Shown one piece after another: positions 24,524 to 32,239 of a stretch of 32,485 bases of DNA. The position numbers and the translations under genes were made by a program. A model generated the notes under the pieces. That model was not told the DNA's origin. It made no database searches and saw only the letters and a program-made list of their open reading frames with translations. The stretch comes from Bacillus sp. HF117_J1_D (lineage in GTDB: Bacteria; Bacillota; Bacilli; Bacillales; Bacillaceae_C). The DNA lies in the NCBI GenBank assembly GCA_009928435.1, contig JAABNQ010000005.1:1-32485 (forward strand), read 5' to 3'. Every line of letters begins with the position of its first letter. Position 1 is the first letter of the stretch.

Positions 24524-25522
24524 TTGAAAGAAGATCAGCAAGTTTTTGATATGACCATCATCGGGGCAGGTCCTGCTGGGCTGTTCACTGCCTTTTATGC
24601 TGGAATGAGGAATTCATCAGTTAAAGTGATAGAAAGTCTTCCCCAACTCGGTGGGCAATTGGCAGCCCTATATCCGGAAAAGTATATATATGATGTGGCC
24701 GGTTTTCCAAAGATTAAAGCACAGGATCTGGTCAACAACCTGAAGGAGCAACTTAAGCTTTTCTCTCAAACCATTTGTCTTGGACAATCCGTCCAAAATG
24801 TTGAGAAACTGGAAGATGGAACTTTTAAATTGACAACTGACAAAGAAATCCATTATTCCAAATCAATTATTATTACTGCGGGAATCGGCGCCTTCCAGCC
24901 AAGAAAGCTGGAAGTGGAAAAAGCTGAACAATACGAAGACAAAAATCTCCACTATTTTGTAGATGATATGAAAAAGTTCGAGGGGCAAAGAGTCGTCATC
25001 TTAGGTGGAGGAGATTCCGCTGTTGACTGGGCATTGATGCTCGAACCGATTGCTGAGAAGGTGACACTTGTCCACCGCAGAGATAAATTCCGTGCTCACG
25101 AAAGCAGCGTTAACCAACTAAAAGAATCTTCAGTTGAAATTAAAACACCTTTTGCCGCTTCAAGCATTATTTGTGATGAAGACTCCATTAAAAAGCTTGT
25201 CATCCAGGAAGTGAGAGGCGATGCCGTAGAAGAAATCGAATTGGATTCACTTATCTGCAATTATGGATTCGTTTCTTCACTCGGACCGATTAAGGATTGG
25301 GGCATTGAAATAGAAAAGAACTCCATTGTTGTCAACTCCAAAATGGAAACAAACATTCCAGGAATTTATGCAGCAGGCGATATTACAACATACGATGGAA
25401 AAGTAAAATTGATTGCTACTGGATTTGGTGAAGCACCGACAGCCGTCAGCAACGCGAAAGCTTACATCGATCCAAAGGCAAGAGTGCAGCCAATGCATAG
25501 TACTTCCTTATTTGATAAATAA
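24524..25522 (+). CDS. yumC: Ferredoxin/flavodoxin-NADP+ reductase YumC (thioredoxin reductase-like)
   Basis: Transfers electrons between NADPH and ferredoxin or flavodoxin; the homodimeric FNR type of Bacillus. The 332-residue length equals that recalled for B. subtilis YumC. FAD-binding IIGAGPAGL lies at 12-20, NADP-binding [14 protein letters not shown] near 160, phosphate-recognising [10 protein letters not shown] follows, and the second FAD motif is GIYAAGDI. The CxxC of true thioredoxin reductases is absent, as expected. The TTG at 24524 follows AGGAGGGG. Single gene, convergent with yutM. Confidence 0.94.
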   Translation: MKEDQQVFDMTIIGAGPAGLFTAFYAGMRNSSVKVIESLPQLGGQLAALYPEKYIYDVAGFPKIKAQDLVNNLKEQLKLFSQTICLGQSVQNVEKLEDGTFKLTTDKEIHYSKSIIITAGIGAFQPRKLEVEKAEQYEDKNLHYFVDDMKKFEGQRVVILGGGDSAVDWALMLEPIAEKVTLVHRRDKFRAHESSVNQLKESSVEIKTPFAASSIICDEDSIKKLVIQEVRGDAVEEIELDSLICNYGFVSSLGPIKDWGIEIEKNSIVVNSKMETNIPGIYAAGDITTYDGKVKLIATGFGEAPTAVSNAKAYIDPKARVQPMHSTSLFDK

Positions 25523-25598
25523 GAAACGTACAAGCACCTATTTATCGGCGCTGAACTGGACAACAAAGCACATGGTTCAAGATGTTAAACTCAAATAT

Positions 25599-25633
25599 AA
25601 AAAGCCTGAACAGAATTTCTGTTCAGGCTTTTT
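25599..25633. terminator. Bidirectional terminator between yumC and yutM
   Basis: AGCCTGAACAGA and TCTGTTCAGGCT form a perfect 12-bp stem with a 3-nt loop, flanked by A and T runs on both sides, serving both convergent genes. Confidence 0.9.
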
Positions 25634-25636
25634 ATA

Positions 25637-25999
25637 TTAACATTCTTCCGGCGTACCCGACACTTTAGCCGTTCGGAAAGATGAACCGCATCCACAAGAT
25701 ACAAGTGCGTTCGGATTATCTATTGTAAAACCGCCGCCCATTAGAGACTGTTTAAAATCAATGACAGTACCAGCAACAATCGGCGCAGTCTCCTCATCAA
25801 TGACAACACTTACTCCATGTTGTTCGAAAAATGTATCCTTTTCGACTCTTTCATGGTCAAGACTCATGCCGTATGATAAACCACTACAGCCGCCGCCGTT
25901 AATGGAAAAACGGAAATGGGCTCCTTCTTCTCCATTTTCTTTGATCATTTTTTTGATCTGCACTGCAGCCGATTCGGTCAACGTAATTAGATCGCTCAT
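25637..25999 (-). CDS. yutM: A-type iron-sulfur carrier YutM (ErpA/IscA family)
   Basis: 120-residue HesB/IscA-family protein that delivers iron-sulfur clusters to target enzymes. The three ligand cysteines are C38 (GGGCSGL) and C102 and C104 (SCGCGSSF). AGGGGG lies about 9 nt before the ATG. It is set in a neighbourhood of other iron-sulfur and redox genes (yuzB, yutI). Confidence 0.93.
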   Translation of the reverse strand: MSDLITLTESAAVQIKKMIKENGEEGAHFRFSINGGGCSGLSYGMSLDHERVEKDTFFEQHGVSVVIDEETAPIVAGTVIDFKQSLMGGGFTIDNPNALVSCGCGSSFRTAKVSGTPEEC

Positions 26000-26183
26000 G
26001 AATCTGCACCCCCTCTTACGAGAAATGAAGTCCTTCCTTTATTATAAACCTAGATGGGGCTATTCTCAACCAATCGTTTACAATCAGCTGCGCCTTAGCC
26101 TATTTGCGCCCAAATTGTATCGGGTTTCACTCGACTTTCCTCTGAAAATCTGTGTATCAGCCAGAGACTTCTGCGAAATGAAG

Positions 26184-26420
26184 TTAAAACATCGGATTAT
26201 CCTCTATATATTGGTAAATGTTTTTGACCAAATCCTCCGGATTCTCTCCAGTGACCACTTCTCCGTTAACTAGAGCATACAAAGTTTCATCGCATAAATC
26301 GCAATGGTCCAGACAACCATATTCCATAATGTCCAAGTCTGGATCTTCTTCTAATTTTTGCATTGCTTCATACCCGCCCATGCCAAGGTTACTGATGCAA
26401 AATTCTATGATAGGATTCAT
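26184..26420 (-). CDS. yuzB: Small cysteine-rich protein YuzB (DUF1450)
   Basis: 78 residues, the same as B. subtilis YuzB. Cysteines C8, C36, C40 and C43 are arranged as C-x27-C-x3-C-x2-C (YGCLDHCDLCDETLYALVNG), which suggests a thioredoxin-like fold able to bind metal or an iron-sulfur cluster. The function is not established. The ATG at 26420 has GAGGTG at 6 nt; 18 upstream codons in the open frame are not conserved. It is minus-strand, divergent from yutJ and 184 nt upstream of yutM. Confidence 0.9.
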   Translation of the reverse strand: MNPIIEFCISNLGMGGYEAMQKLEEDPDLDIMEYGCLDHCDLCDETLYALVNGEVVTGENPEDLVKNIYQYIEDNPMF

Positions 26421-26646
26421 TTGCTTCACCTCATTACCAGTCCCTATCCTACTCTTTTCGCACGGGTTAGTCAATTTGAAAGCCTTCTTAGTTCAGCCCA
26501 ACAAAGCGAAACATATTAATCCTGTTGTGTATCAAGGTAGATTCCGCTATACTGTACGTTGGATATAACTCATAAAACTGATACATATTTGTTTTTTCTT
26601 TACTTTACTCTATAGGATAATTAGAGGGCAAAAGGAGATTGTTTGC

Positions 26647-27714
26647 ATGAAAAAATTAGTATTGTTGGGCGGTGGGTATGGAAATATGCGGATGCTGCAC
26701 CGTTTGCTGCCAAATAACTTACCAGAAGACGTATCCATCACCTTGATTGATCGAGTGCCATACCACTGTCTTAAAACAGAATACTACGCATTGGCTGCGG
26801 GAACAGTTTCAGATCAGGAAGTCCGTGTACCCTTTCCTGAACATCCGCGCCTTGAATTAAAATATGGTGAAATCACAAACATTGATCTTGAGAACAAACT
26901 GGTTCATCTGGATGAAGGAGAGCCTGTCCCATATGATGATTTAGTGATCGGTCTAGGATGTGAAGATAAGTATCATAATATCCCCGGTGCCAAAGAACAT
27001 ACTCATAGTATTCAAAATATAGAAAAGGCTCGTGAGACGTATCAAACCTTGAACAACCTGCCGGCTAATTCTGTTGTCAGTATTGTAGGCGGAGGCCTGA
27101 GCGGAGTGGAGCTCGCAAGTGAACTCAGAGAAAGTCGTGAGGACTTGGTCATTAAACTATTTGACCGTGGAAAGATCATTCTCTCTTCATTTCCAGAAAG
27201 AGTCAGCCGCTATGTACAAAATTGGTTCCAAACAAATGGTGTTGAAGTCATCAATGGAGCAAACATTACAAAAGTGGAAGACCAGACCCTTTTTAATCAT
27301 GATGAGCCAGTTCAAACAGATGTGATTGTTTGGACTGCCGGTATCCAGCCAAACTGGATTGTGCGTGAATTGGATGTAGAGAAGGATAAGCAAGGCAGAG
27401 TGGTATTAACAAAGCACCATAATATCCCAGTTGATGAGCATGTGTATGTTGTTGGAGACTGTGCCAGTCTTCCTTATGCCCCTAGTGCTCAGCTCGCGGA
27501 AGGACAAGCAGATCAAATCGCTCAAATCCTTCAAAAGCGCTGGAGCGGACAAGAACTCCCAGCAGAATTGCCTACCATTAAGCTCAAAGGTGTCCTTGGC
27601 TCACTTGGTAAAAAGCAGGGCTTTGGACTAATGGCAGAGCGTGCTATCACAGGACGTATCGCTCGTATTCTGAAATCAGGAATTTTATGGATGTACAAAT
27701 ACCATAATGGATGA
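26647..27714 (+). CDS. yutJ: NDH-2-like FAD-dependent oxidoreductase YutJ
   Basis: 355 residues, the same as B. subtilis YutJ; a pyridine nucleotide-disulfide oxidoreductase class flavoprotein related to type II NADH dehydrogenases. FAD site LVLLGGGYGNMRML at 4-17, NAD(P) site VSIVGGGLSGVELA near 143-156, and the second FAD motif VYVVGDCASLPYAPSAQLAEGQ. The C-terminal membrane-binding part is shorter than in YumB. The acceptor is unknown. AAAGGAG precedes the ATG. Single gene, convergent with yuzD. Confidence 0.9.
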   Translation: MKKLVLLGGGYGNMRMLHRLLPNNLPEDVSITLIDRVPYHCLKTEYYALAAGTVSDQEVRVPFPEHPRLELKYGEITNIDLENKLVHLDEGEPVPYDDLVIGLGCEDKYHNIPGAKEHTHSIQNIEKARETYQTLNNLPANSVVSIVGGGLSGVELASELRESREDLVIKLFDRGKIILSSFPERVSRYVQNWFQTNGVEVINGANITKVEDQTLFNHDEPVQTDVIVWTAGIQPNWIVRELDVEKDKQGRVVLTKHHNIPVDEHVYVVGDCASLPYAPSAQLAEGQADQIAQILQKRWSGQELPAELPTIKLKGVLGSLGKKQGFGLMAERAITGRIARILKSGILWMYKYHNG

Positions 27715-27755
27715 ACAAAAACGCAAGCGCGAAACCCTTATGGCCGCATTTATCG

Positions 27756-27787
27756 TAGTCGGAATCAGTTTTTTCTGATTCCGACTA
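27756..27787. terminator. Terminator hairpin between yutJ and yuzD
   Basis: TAGTCGGAATCAG and CTGATTCCGACTA form a perfect 13-bp stem with a TTTTTT loop. Flanking T runs are weak, but its place between convergent genes fits termination. Confidence 0.65.
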
Positions 27788-27792
27788 TCTAT

Positions 27793-28116
27793 TTATTCTG
27801 AGCGATAACCGGATTCTTCCATCTTCTGGTACACATCTTTTAACCGAGGATTCCCTTCTCCAATTATTTCTGCGTCTATCGTTACAACAGGATAAAACAA
27901 ATCTTCGTCGATTACTCGCTCTGCAAATTCTTTTACCACTTCCTCATTAGGTGGATTAAAAATATCGATATATCGGATTTTAAAAGGCTGTTCCGGAAAT
28001 TTTCGCGAAATGGCCGCTTCCAACCATTCATATGTCTCTTTCGAAGACGGCAAGTTTACGCAGCTTGCGCAAATCTGCTCAGCCCCATAAACGAATATTT
28101 CAGCTTCTTTTTTCAT
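27793..28116 (-). CDS. yuzD: Thioredoxin-fold protein YuzD (DUF1462)
   Basis: A 107-residue DUF1462 protein, similar to B. subtilis YuzD. C16 and C19 form a CxxC in GAEQICASCVNLPSSKET, the position of a thioredoxin or glutaredoxin active site; RYIDIFNPP and LFYPVVTIDAEIIGEGNPRLKDVY follow. Its redox partner is unknown. The ATG at 28116 is chosen because AAAAGGAG lies 10 nt upstream; a GTG three codons earlier overlaps that site. Confidence 0.88.
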   Translation of the reverse strand: MKKEAEIFVYGAEQICASCVNLPSSKETYEWLEAAISRKFPEQPFKIRYIDIFNPPNEEVVKEFAERVIDEDLFYPVVTIDAEIIGEGNPRLKDVYQKMEESGYRSE

Positions 28117-28342
28117 TGCACCCACACTCCTTTTCGTTCATTGTACCCTGATTAAAGAAAATTCCCAATAAGAATGTCTGTTCATAACAGAAACAACCTG
28201 GTATTGGAAAATATACTTGGCGACAACAAAAATAACTTAGAGAATAAGCCAAGTTTTGGATATCCCCTCCTAGCATATAGCATTAAGACACAGACTTTAA
28301 GCATGCCCAAACATAGCCATAGATTTTTTTTGCGTTTCTGAT

Positions 28343-28348
28343 TATAAT
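28343..28348 (+). promoter_or_regulatory. Predicted -10 box of yutI
   Basis: A perfect TATAAT lies 25 bp before the yutI start, within a T-rich tract; the -35 region is weak. The remaining 230 bp up to yuzD contain a small CTGTT/AACAG hairpin and nothing else that I recognise. Confidence 0.35.
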
Positions 28349-28373
28349 GGGATGAGGAAGGGAGTAGATCTGA

Positions 28374-28610
28374 ATGTCTGAACAAGCAATGTACAGTCAA
28401 GTTCAAGAAGTACTCGATAAATTACGGCCTTTTCTTCTTCGTGACGGCGGCGACTGCGAACTCGTAGATGTGGATGAAGGGATTGTAAAACTTCGTCTAT
28501 TGGGTGCTTGCGGTACATGCCCAAGCTCTACAATTACATTGAAAGCCGGTATCGAGCGAGCACTGGTTGAAGAAGTGCCTGGCGTCGTTGAAGTAGAACA
28601 GGTATTTTGA
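28374..28610 (+). CDS. yutI: Nfu-type iron-sulfur scaffold/carrier YutI (NifU C-terminal domain)
   Basis: A 78-residue single NifU C-terminal domain: [17 protein letters not shown] and the cluster-binding C46-x2-C49 in [11 protein letters not shown]. Nfu proteins carry 4Fe-4S clusters to target proteins. It is shorter than the 111 residues I recall for B. subtilis YutI, missing only variable N-terminal sequence. GGAAGGGAG lies about 9 nt before the ATG. Single gene with its own terminator. Confidence 0.93.
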   Translation: MSEQAMYSQVQEVLDKLRPFLLRDGGDCELVDVDEGIVKLRLLGACGTCPSSTITLKAGIERALVEEVPGVVEVEQVF

Positions 28611-28614
28611 TTCG

Positions 28615-28641
28615 CGATTCGGATTTTCCGAATCGTTTTTT
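28615..28641 (+). terminator. Terminator of yutI
   Basis: CGATTCGGA and TCCGAATCG enclose TTT and are followed by six T residues. Confidence 0.9.
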
Positions 28642-28662
28642 ATTTGAATAGTGACAATCTCC

Positions 28663-29655
28663 TCAAAGCCAATCAACTGCCGGCAGCTTTTGTTTCACTC
28701 CAGCCATTGAATAAAAAGAACGAAGAAACCGTTCATAATCCTGCGTATCCCTCAAATACCTAGCTAATGCCTCTTCCAGATGCTTTTTTCTTGACTGTGA
28801 ATTGGTATTATAATATTCTTCTACACACGAAAAGTAATGAAGCGGAAATAACAATCTTGCGTAGATCAGTCTCCAGGCAAATGGTGATATTGGTGATATG
28901 GATTGGTACTCGGTTAAAAATTTTGTCATGTCCGGATAAAGTGTCCGACTGCTTCTAAAATAACGGTCTCGAATCCATTCCGAAATATCCCTTGACGGAT
29001 GGTCAAAGACCCAATCAAAAGGATTCCTTATTTCTTGCTCATCCTTCCATAACTCATCATAAAACCGCTCATGACAAATCGTTCCATAATCAAAACGATG
29101 AAGCTGCTCGTCCAGCTCAGTATCTGTCACGTATTGAATAGCATTCTCGCTCAAGCCCATATAATAGGGGAAGGATTCCATGAACATCTTGTCAAATTCC
29201 TCTCTAGGTGGCTCATGAAGTAGACCTGTCCATACTTTCTCCATTTGATCAAGTCTAACAGCCCAATAGTCCTTCCACTCGCCAGCTCTATTCAATGTGG
29301 TTATGGGAACCTGCAAGCTTTTTCCACGGTTATGAAATCTTGCTAATTGACGGCCGATCTTACGCTTTCGGTTAGCTGCGTGAGATTGATTCTGAAGAGC
29401 CACATAATCCTCGTTTTCATCCGTGATCAAATACTTTCCGTCTTTTCCCGCCACAAACCTTGACACTTTTTTATCTGAATGCTTTGCCATGTGCTCTGAC
29501 ATTTCATATAATTCTATTAGAACCTCCTGTTCCACATGAGTCACGGAAACAATAGTATACAACAAACCATTTGAAAAAAAGCGGGGTTGCCGTCCAATTC
29601 GGATGGACTGTTCTGCTTTGATATCAAAATACTTCTCCAAAATATCCGTAAACAT
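28663..29655 (-). CDS. yutH: Spore coat-associated kinase-like protein YutH
   Basis: A 330-residue protein of the YutH/CotS group, whose members have an aminoglycoside-phosphotransferase-like fold and are made during sporulation and found in the coat. Seen: an N-lobe with RQPRFFSNGLLYTIVSV, an ARFHNRG helix, and RFDYGTICHERF followed by DWVFDHPSRDISEWIRDR, where a kinase catalytic loop and DFD segment would sit. The catalytic residues appear weakened, so phosphotransfer is doubtful. GAGAGGG precedes the ATG at 29655; seven earlier codons are not supported. Confidence 0.85.
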   Translation of the reverse strand: MFTDILEKYFDIKAEQSIRIGRQPRFFSNGLLYTIVSVTHVEQEVLIELYEMSEHMAKHSDKKVSRFVAGKDGKYLITDENEDYVALQNQSHAANRKRKIGRQLARFHNRGKSLQVPITTLNRAGEWKDYWAVRLDQMEKVWTGLLHEPPREEFDKMFMESFPYYMGLSENAIQYVTDTELDEQLHRFDYGTICHERFYDELWKDEQEIRNPFDWVFDHPSRDISEWIRDRYFRSSRTLYPDMTKFLTEYQSISPISPFAWRLIYARLLFPLHYFSCVEEYYNTNSQSRKKHLEEALARYLRDTQDYERFLRSFYSMAGVKQKLPAVDWL

Positions 29656-29805
29656 AAAACATCCCTCTCTTATCACTTTATCCCCTATATAAGTATATGA
29701 GCGAGATTGGTTATTTTGCTGAAGGTTTGTTTTTTTACATGGAATTTGCAGAGGAGGAAAGAATGAGATTCAAATAGAACTTCACGACATAAAGGGTGAG
29801 TAGAA

Positions 29806-30306
29806 ATGACCACAGATAGAAAAATGACAGAGCTGGAACAGACTGCACGCCGCTTATTGGGTGAGCGCGGTGTTACCATCGAGGACATTGCAGAACTTGT
29901 GATGTATTTGCAAAAAAAATACCATCCCAACCTCACCACTGAGGAATGTATATTTAATATTGAGCGCGTTCTTCGTAAAAGAGAAGTACAAAATGCCATA
30001 TTGACCGGTATTCAACTGGATATAATGGCCGAACAAGGGAAATTGGATGAACCTCTTCAAACTATTATCGGTACTGACGAAAGTATGTACGGAGTAGATG
30101 AAATTCTAGCTTTCTCTATAGTCAATGTGTACGGCTCAATTGGTTTTACGAACTATGGTTATATTGACAAACAGAAACCTGGCATTTTAGAGCATTTGAA
30201 CGACCATTCAACAGGCGAAGTTCATACTTTTCTCGATGACATCGTCGGCGCCATTGCTGCAGCGGCCTCCAGTAGGCTTGCTCACAGTGCTAAAGGCGAG
30301 GAATAA
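29806..30306 (+). CDS. yutG: Phosphatidylglycerophosphatase A-like protein YutG
   Basis: 166-residue PgpA-family protein. RLLGERGVTIEDIAELVMYLQ, then NVYGSIGFTNYGYIDKQKPG and LDDIVGAIAAAAS, match the conserved helices of the PgpA/YutG family. PgpA dephosphorylates phosphatidylglycerol phosphate; this Bacillus branch lacks obvious membrane helices, so its substrate is less certain. AAAGGGTG lies 7 nt before the ATG. Divergent from yutH. Confidence 0.87.
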   Translation: MTTDRKMTELEQTARRLLGERGVTIEDIAELVMYLQKKYHPNLTTEECIFNIERVLRKREVQNAILTGIQLDIMAEQGKLDEPLQTIIGTDESMYGVDEILAFSIVNVYGSIGFTNYGYIDKQKPGILEHLNDHSTGEVHTFLDDIVGAIAAAASSRLAHSAKGEE

Positions 30307-30334
30307 AGCTATAGAATAGGGGACAATGATGAAG

Positions 30335-30377
30335 AAAAAATGTCCCAACCTGCCAATAGGCAAGCTGGGACATTTTT
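30335..30377. terminator. Bidirectional terminator after yutG
   Basis: AAAAATGTCCCA and TGGGACATTTTT pair, with an inner stem TGCC/GGCA around AATA, and A/T flanks on both sides. Confidence 0.85.
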
Positions 30378-30515
30378 ATGATCAAGCTCCGCTTGATCAA
30401 TACTCTTTGAAAACTTGTGGCATCCGATCCGCCGGAGGCTTTAACTTATTCAACCGGGGCTTTAATCTTATAGAATTTAAACTCACCACTTACAGAATAG
30501 GGAGACTTCTGCTGT
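30378..30515 (+). repeat. Dispersed degenerate repeat, copy B
   Basis: Second copy of the element seen at 4080-4203, in the same orientation. It starts with ATCAAGC-TCC-GCTTGAT, a perfect 7-bp hairpin that is worn in copy A, followed by TCCGCCGGAGGCTTTAACTT, CTTATTCAACCGGGG and a tail GGGAGACTTCTGC. AAGCTCCG can pair with CGGAGGCTT. It fills the space between the yutG terminator and the yutF stop and carries no open frame. Confidence 0.5.
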
Positions 30516-30521
30516 ATGTAG

Positions 30522-31286
30522 TTATATGTTCCATTTTTCAAGCGTATCCACTACATGTGTAGGTTGGCTCTTCTTTTCTTTTAATGATGCTCTTGTCGTA
30601 ACTCCAGTATGAACGAGAAGCGTGTCCATTCCAATGTTCATGCCCGCCAAAATATCCGTGTCGTAATTATCTCCAACCATCAGAGTTTTTTCCTTAGGAG
30701 AGCCAAGCACCTTCAAAGCCTGATCCATAATAATACGATGTGGTTTGCCTATAAATACGGGCTCAATTTGAGTCGAAATGGATACAACAGACGTAATTGC
30801 TCCGTTACCTGGGAGTAATCCTCTCTCCGTCGGAAGAGCTATGTCACCATTCGTAGAAAAGAACATTGCTCCTTCCCGAACAGAAAGGCAAGCTTTCGCT
30901 AGCTTTTCATACGTTATTTTCCGATCTATTCCAATAATCACGGCTTCCGGCTCATCATCTGTTAACTTAAGACCTCTCTCCTCCAAAGCCGACATCAGCC
31001 CTGTTTCTCCAATTACATAGATGGAAGTATCAGGATGGTGATCATACAAGTAGTTAGCCGCTGCCATTGAGGTAGTAAAAATCTCTTCCTTTTTCGCATC
31101 TATTCCCACAAGGGTTAAATGTTCAGCCACTTGTTCAGCGGTTTTTGAGGAATTATTCGTTACAAACAAATAAGGAATGCCTTTTTTCCTTAAGCGGGCT
31201 ACAAACTGGACAGCCTCTGGAATACTATCTGTCCCTCTGTACATTGTACCGTCCAAGTCAATCAGATAGCCATCATACTCCTTCAT
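30522..31286 (-). CDS. yutF: HAD-superfamily phosphatase YutF (NagD-like)
   Basis: A 254-residue cytoplasmic HAD phosphatase of subclass IIA. Nucleophile D10 and acid D12 are in LIDLDGTMYRG; motif II is FVTNNSS; the lysine is in FIGKPHRIIM; the Mg aspartates are in MVGDNYDTDILAG. Family members dephosphorylate small sugar phosphates and mononucleotides. The ATG at 31286 has AAGGTGG at 8 nt; a GTG four codons earlier is within that region. It lies 22 nt downstream of yutE and is probably co-transcribed. Confidence 0.92.
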   Translation of the reverse strand: MKEYDGYLIDLDGTMYRGTDSIPEAVQFVARLRKKGIPYLFVTNNSSKTAEQVAEHLTLVGIDAKKEEIFTTSMAAANYLYDHHPDTSIYVIGETGLMSALEERGLKLTDDEPEAVIIGIDRKITYEKLAKACLSVREGAMFFSTNGDIALPTERGLLPGNGAITSVVSISTQIEPVFIGKPHRIIMDQALKVLGSPKEKTLMVGDNYDTDILAGMNIGMDTLLVHTGVTTRASLKEKKSQPTHVVDTLEKWNI

Positions 31287-31308
31287 CGAATATTCCACCT
31301 TCCAAACA

Positions 31309-31746
31309 TCACTTCTTAAATGCCGATACAGGTCCCAACTCGTTTGTTAGATAATCTCTTACCTTTGGCGGAAATTGTTTAAGGGCACTGCTTTCTTCTT
31401 TCAGCATCGCCTGAACCTGTTCATGATTAACGTCAATATATTGCTGTACGAGCATTTTCCGAAAACCAATGACAGTCTTGAGGCTTTCGCTCATGTCCTC
31501 TGTGACAACTTTTTCGTCAGTAAGAATATCAATAATGTCCTCATAGCTTCCCGGATCCCTCATGATAAACCCATCAATCATCGCATTGCCAATATCAAGA
31601 ATGGATTCAATGATGGTCTGTGCAATTCTTTCCAGTGCATTCTTTTCAATTACTGTTATCCACTCATTTTGTCCTTCAAAATAAAGCAATTGTTCTTCCA
31701 TATACGTCAACGTTTTTTCTATTTTTTCGCGATCAACAAAGTACAC
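31309..31746 (-). CDS. yutE: DUF86/HepT-like protein YutE
   Basis: A 145-residue helical protein of the DUF86 family, which includes HepT toxins. The conserved stretch IGNAMIDGFIMRDPGSYEDIIDIL is at about 52-75. In HepT toxins the motif R-x4-6-H-x-Y is catalytic; here R96 and Y103 stand in RKMLVQQY, but the histidine is Q101, and no MntA-type nucleotidyltransferase gene is adjacent. A toxin role is therefore unlikely. The GTG at 31746 follows GGAGG and gives MYFVDREK, the usual start. First gene of the yutE-yutF unit. Confidence 0.87.
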   Translation of the reverse strand: MYFVDREKIEKTLTYMEEQLLYFEGQNEWITVIEKNALERIAQTIIESILDIGNAMIDGFIMRDPGSYEDIIDILTDEKVVTEDMSESLKTVIGFRKMLVQQYIDVNHEQVQAMLKEESSALKQFPPKVRDYLTNELGPVSAFKK

Positions 31747-31858
31747 AGTTCTGATTACCTCCATGAGTTGTTATTACTATCTTATCAAATAAATGATTGA
31801 TACACGAATAGATGTGATCATTTGGGGCAATTTAAACATAAAAAAAGGTGGTAATCAC

Positions 31859-32167
31859 ATGGATGAAACACACCAAGATCATCTTGATAAAGAGGAAATC
31901 ACCTATACTGATGTATCCAATGTCGAAACCCAAAGAAATTTCCTTATTCCAGAGGAGCTTCCCGAAGGGGCTTTCGGTTCACCGAGAGGAAAGGTCACAC
32001 GCGTGGAAAATAAATCCACTCCATGGAAAGAAGGACAGCGCTATTACAGTGCTTTTAACTACGAATTCAAATCAATGCACCAAAACAGGCCTCGCAAATT
32101 TCCTGGTGCCCATCCGACACATGATGATCCGAACCAGGACACAGAGCAACCATACCAAGACAGCTAA
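31859..32167 (+). CDS. Small acidic protein of unknown function
   Basis: 102 residues, acidic and polar, with no hydrophobic segment. YTDVSNVETQRNFLIPEELPEG, then GSPRGK, STPWKEGQRYYSAFNYE and GAHPTHDDPNQD look like conserved turns; I believe relatives exist in Bacillus as a 'cytosolic protein' but know no function. Much of it is probably disordered. AAGGTGG at 7 nt precedes the ATG. Divergent from yutE and closed by a long terminator. Confidence 0.8.
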   Translation: MDETHQDHLDKEEITYTDVSNVETQRNFLIPEELPEGAFGSPRGKVTRVENKSTPWKEGQRYYSAFNYEFKSMHQNRPRKFPGAHPTHDDPNQDTEQPYQDS

Positions 32168-32213
32168 CCCCGTAAAAAATGGCCAAGATGATGCTTGGCT
32201 ATTTTTTACGGGG
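32168..32213 (+). terminator. Long terminator after the small acidic protein gene
   Basis: A 20-bp stem (CCCCGTAAAAAAT + GGCCAAG against CTTGGCT + ATTTTTTACGGGG, one G-T pair) with an ATGATG loop. The T tract lies within the stem. Confidence 0.8.
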
Positions 32214-32239
32214 TGCGTGGAAGTGAATAAGCGTATCCA

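Noticed and set aside
25761-26273. 170-codon plus-strand frame across yutM and the yutM-yuzB gap
   Set aside because: Mostly antisense to yutM; the 184-bp gap itself shows no binding site, family or structure.
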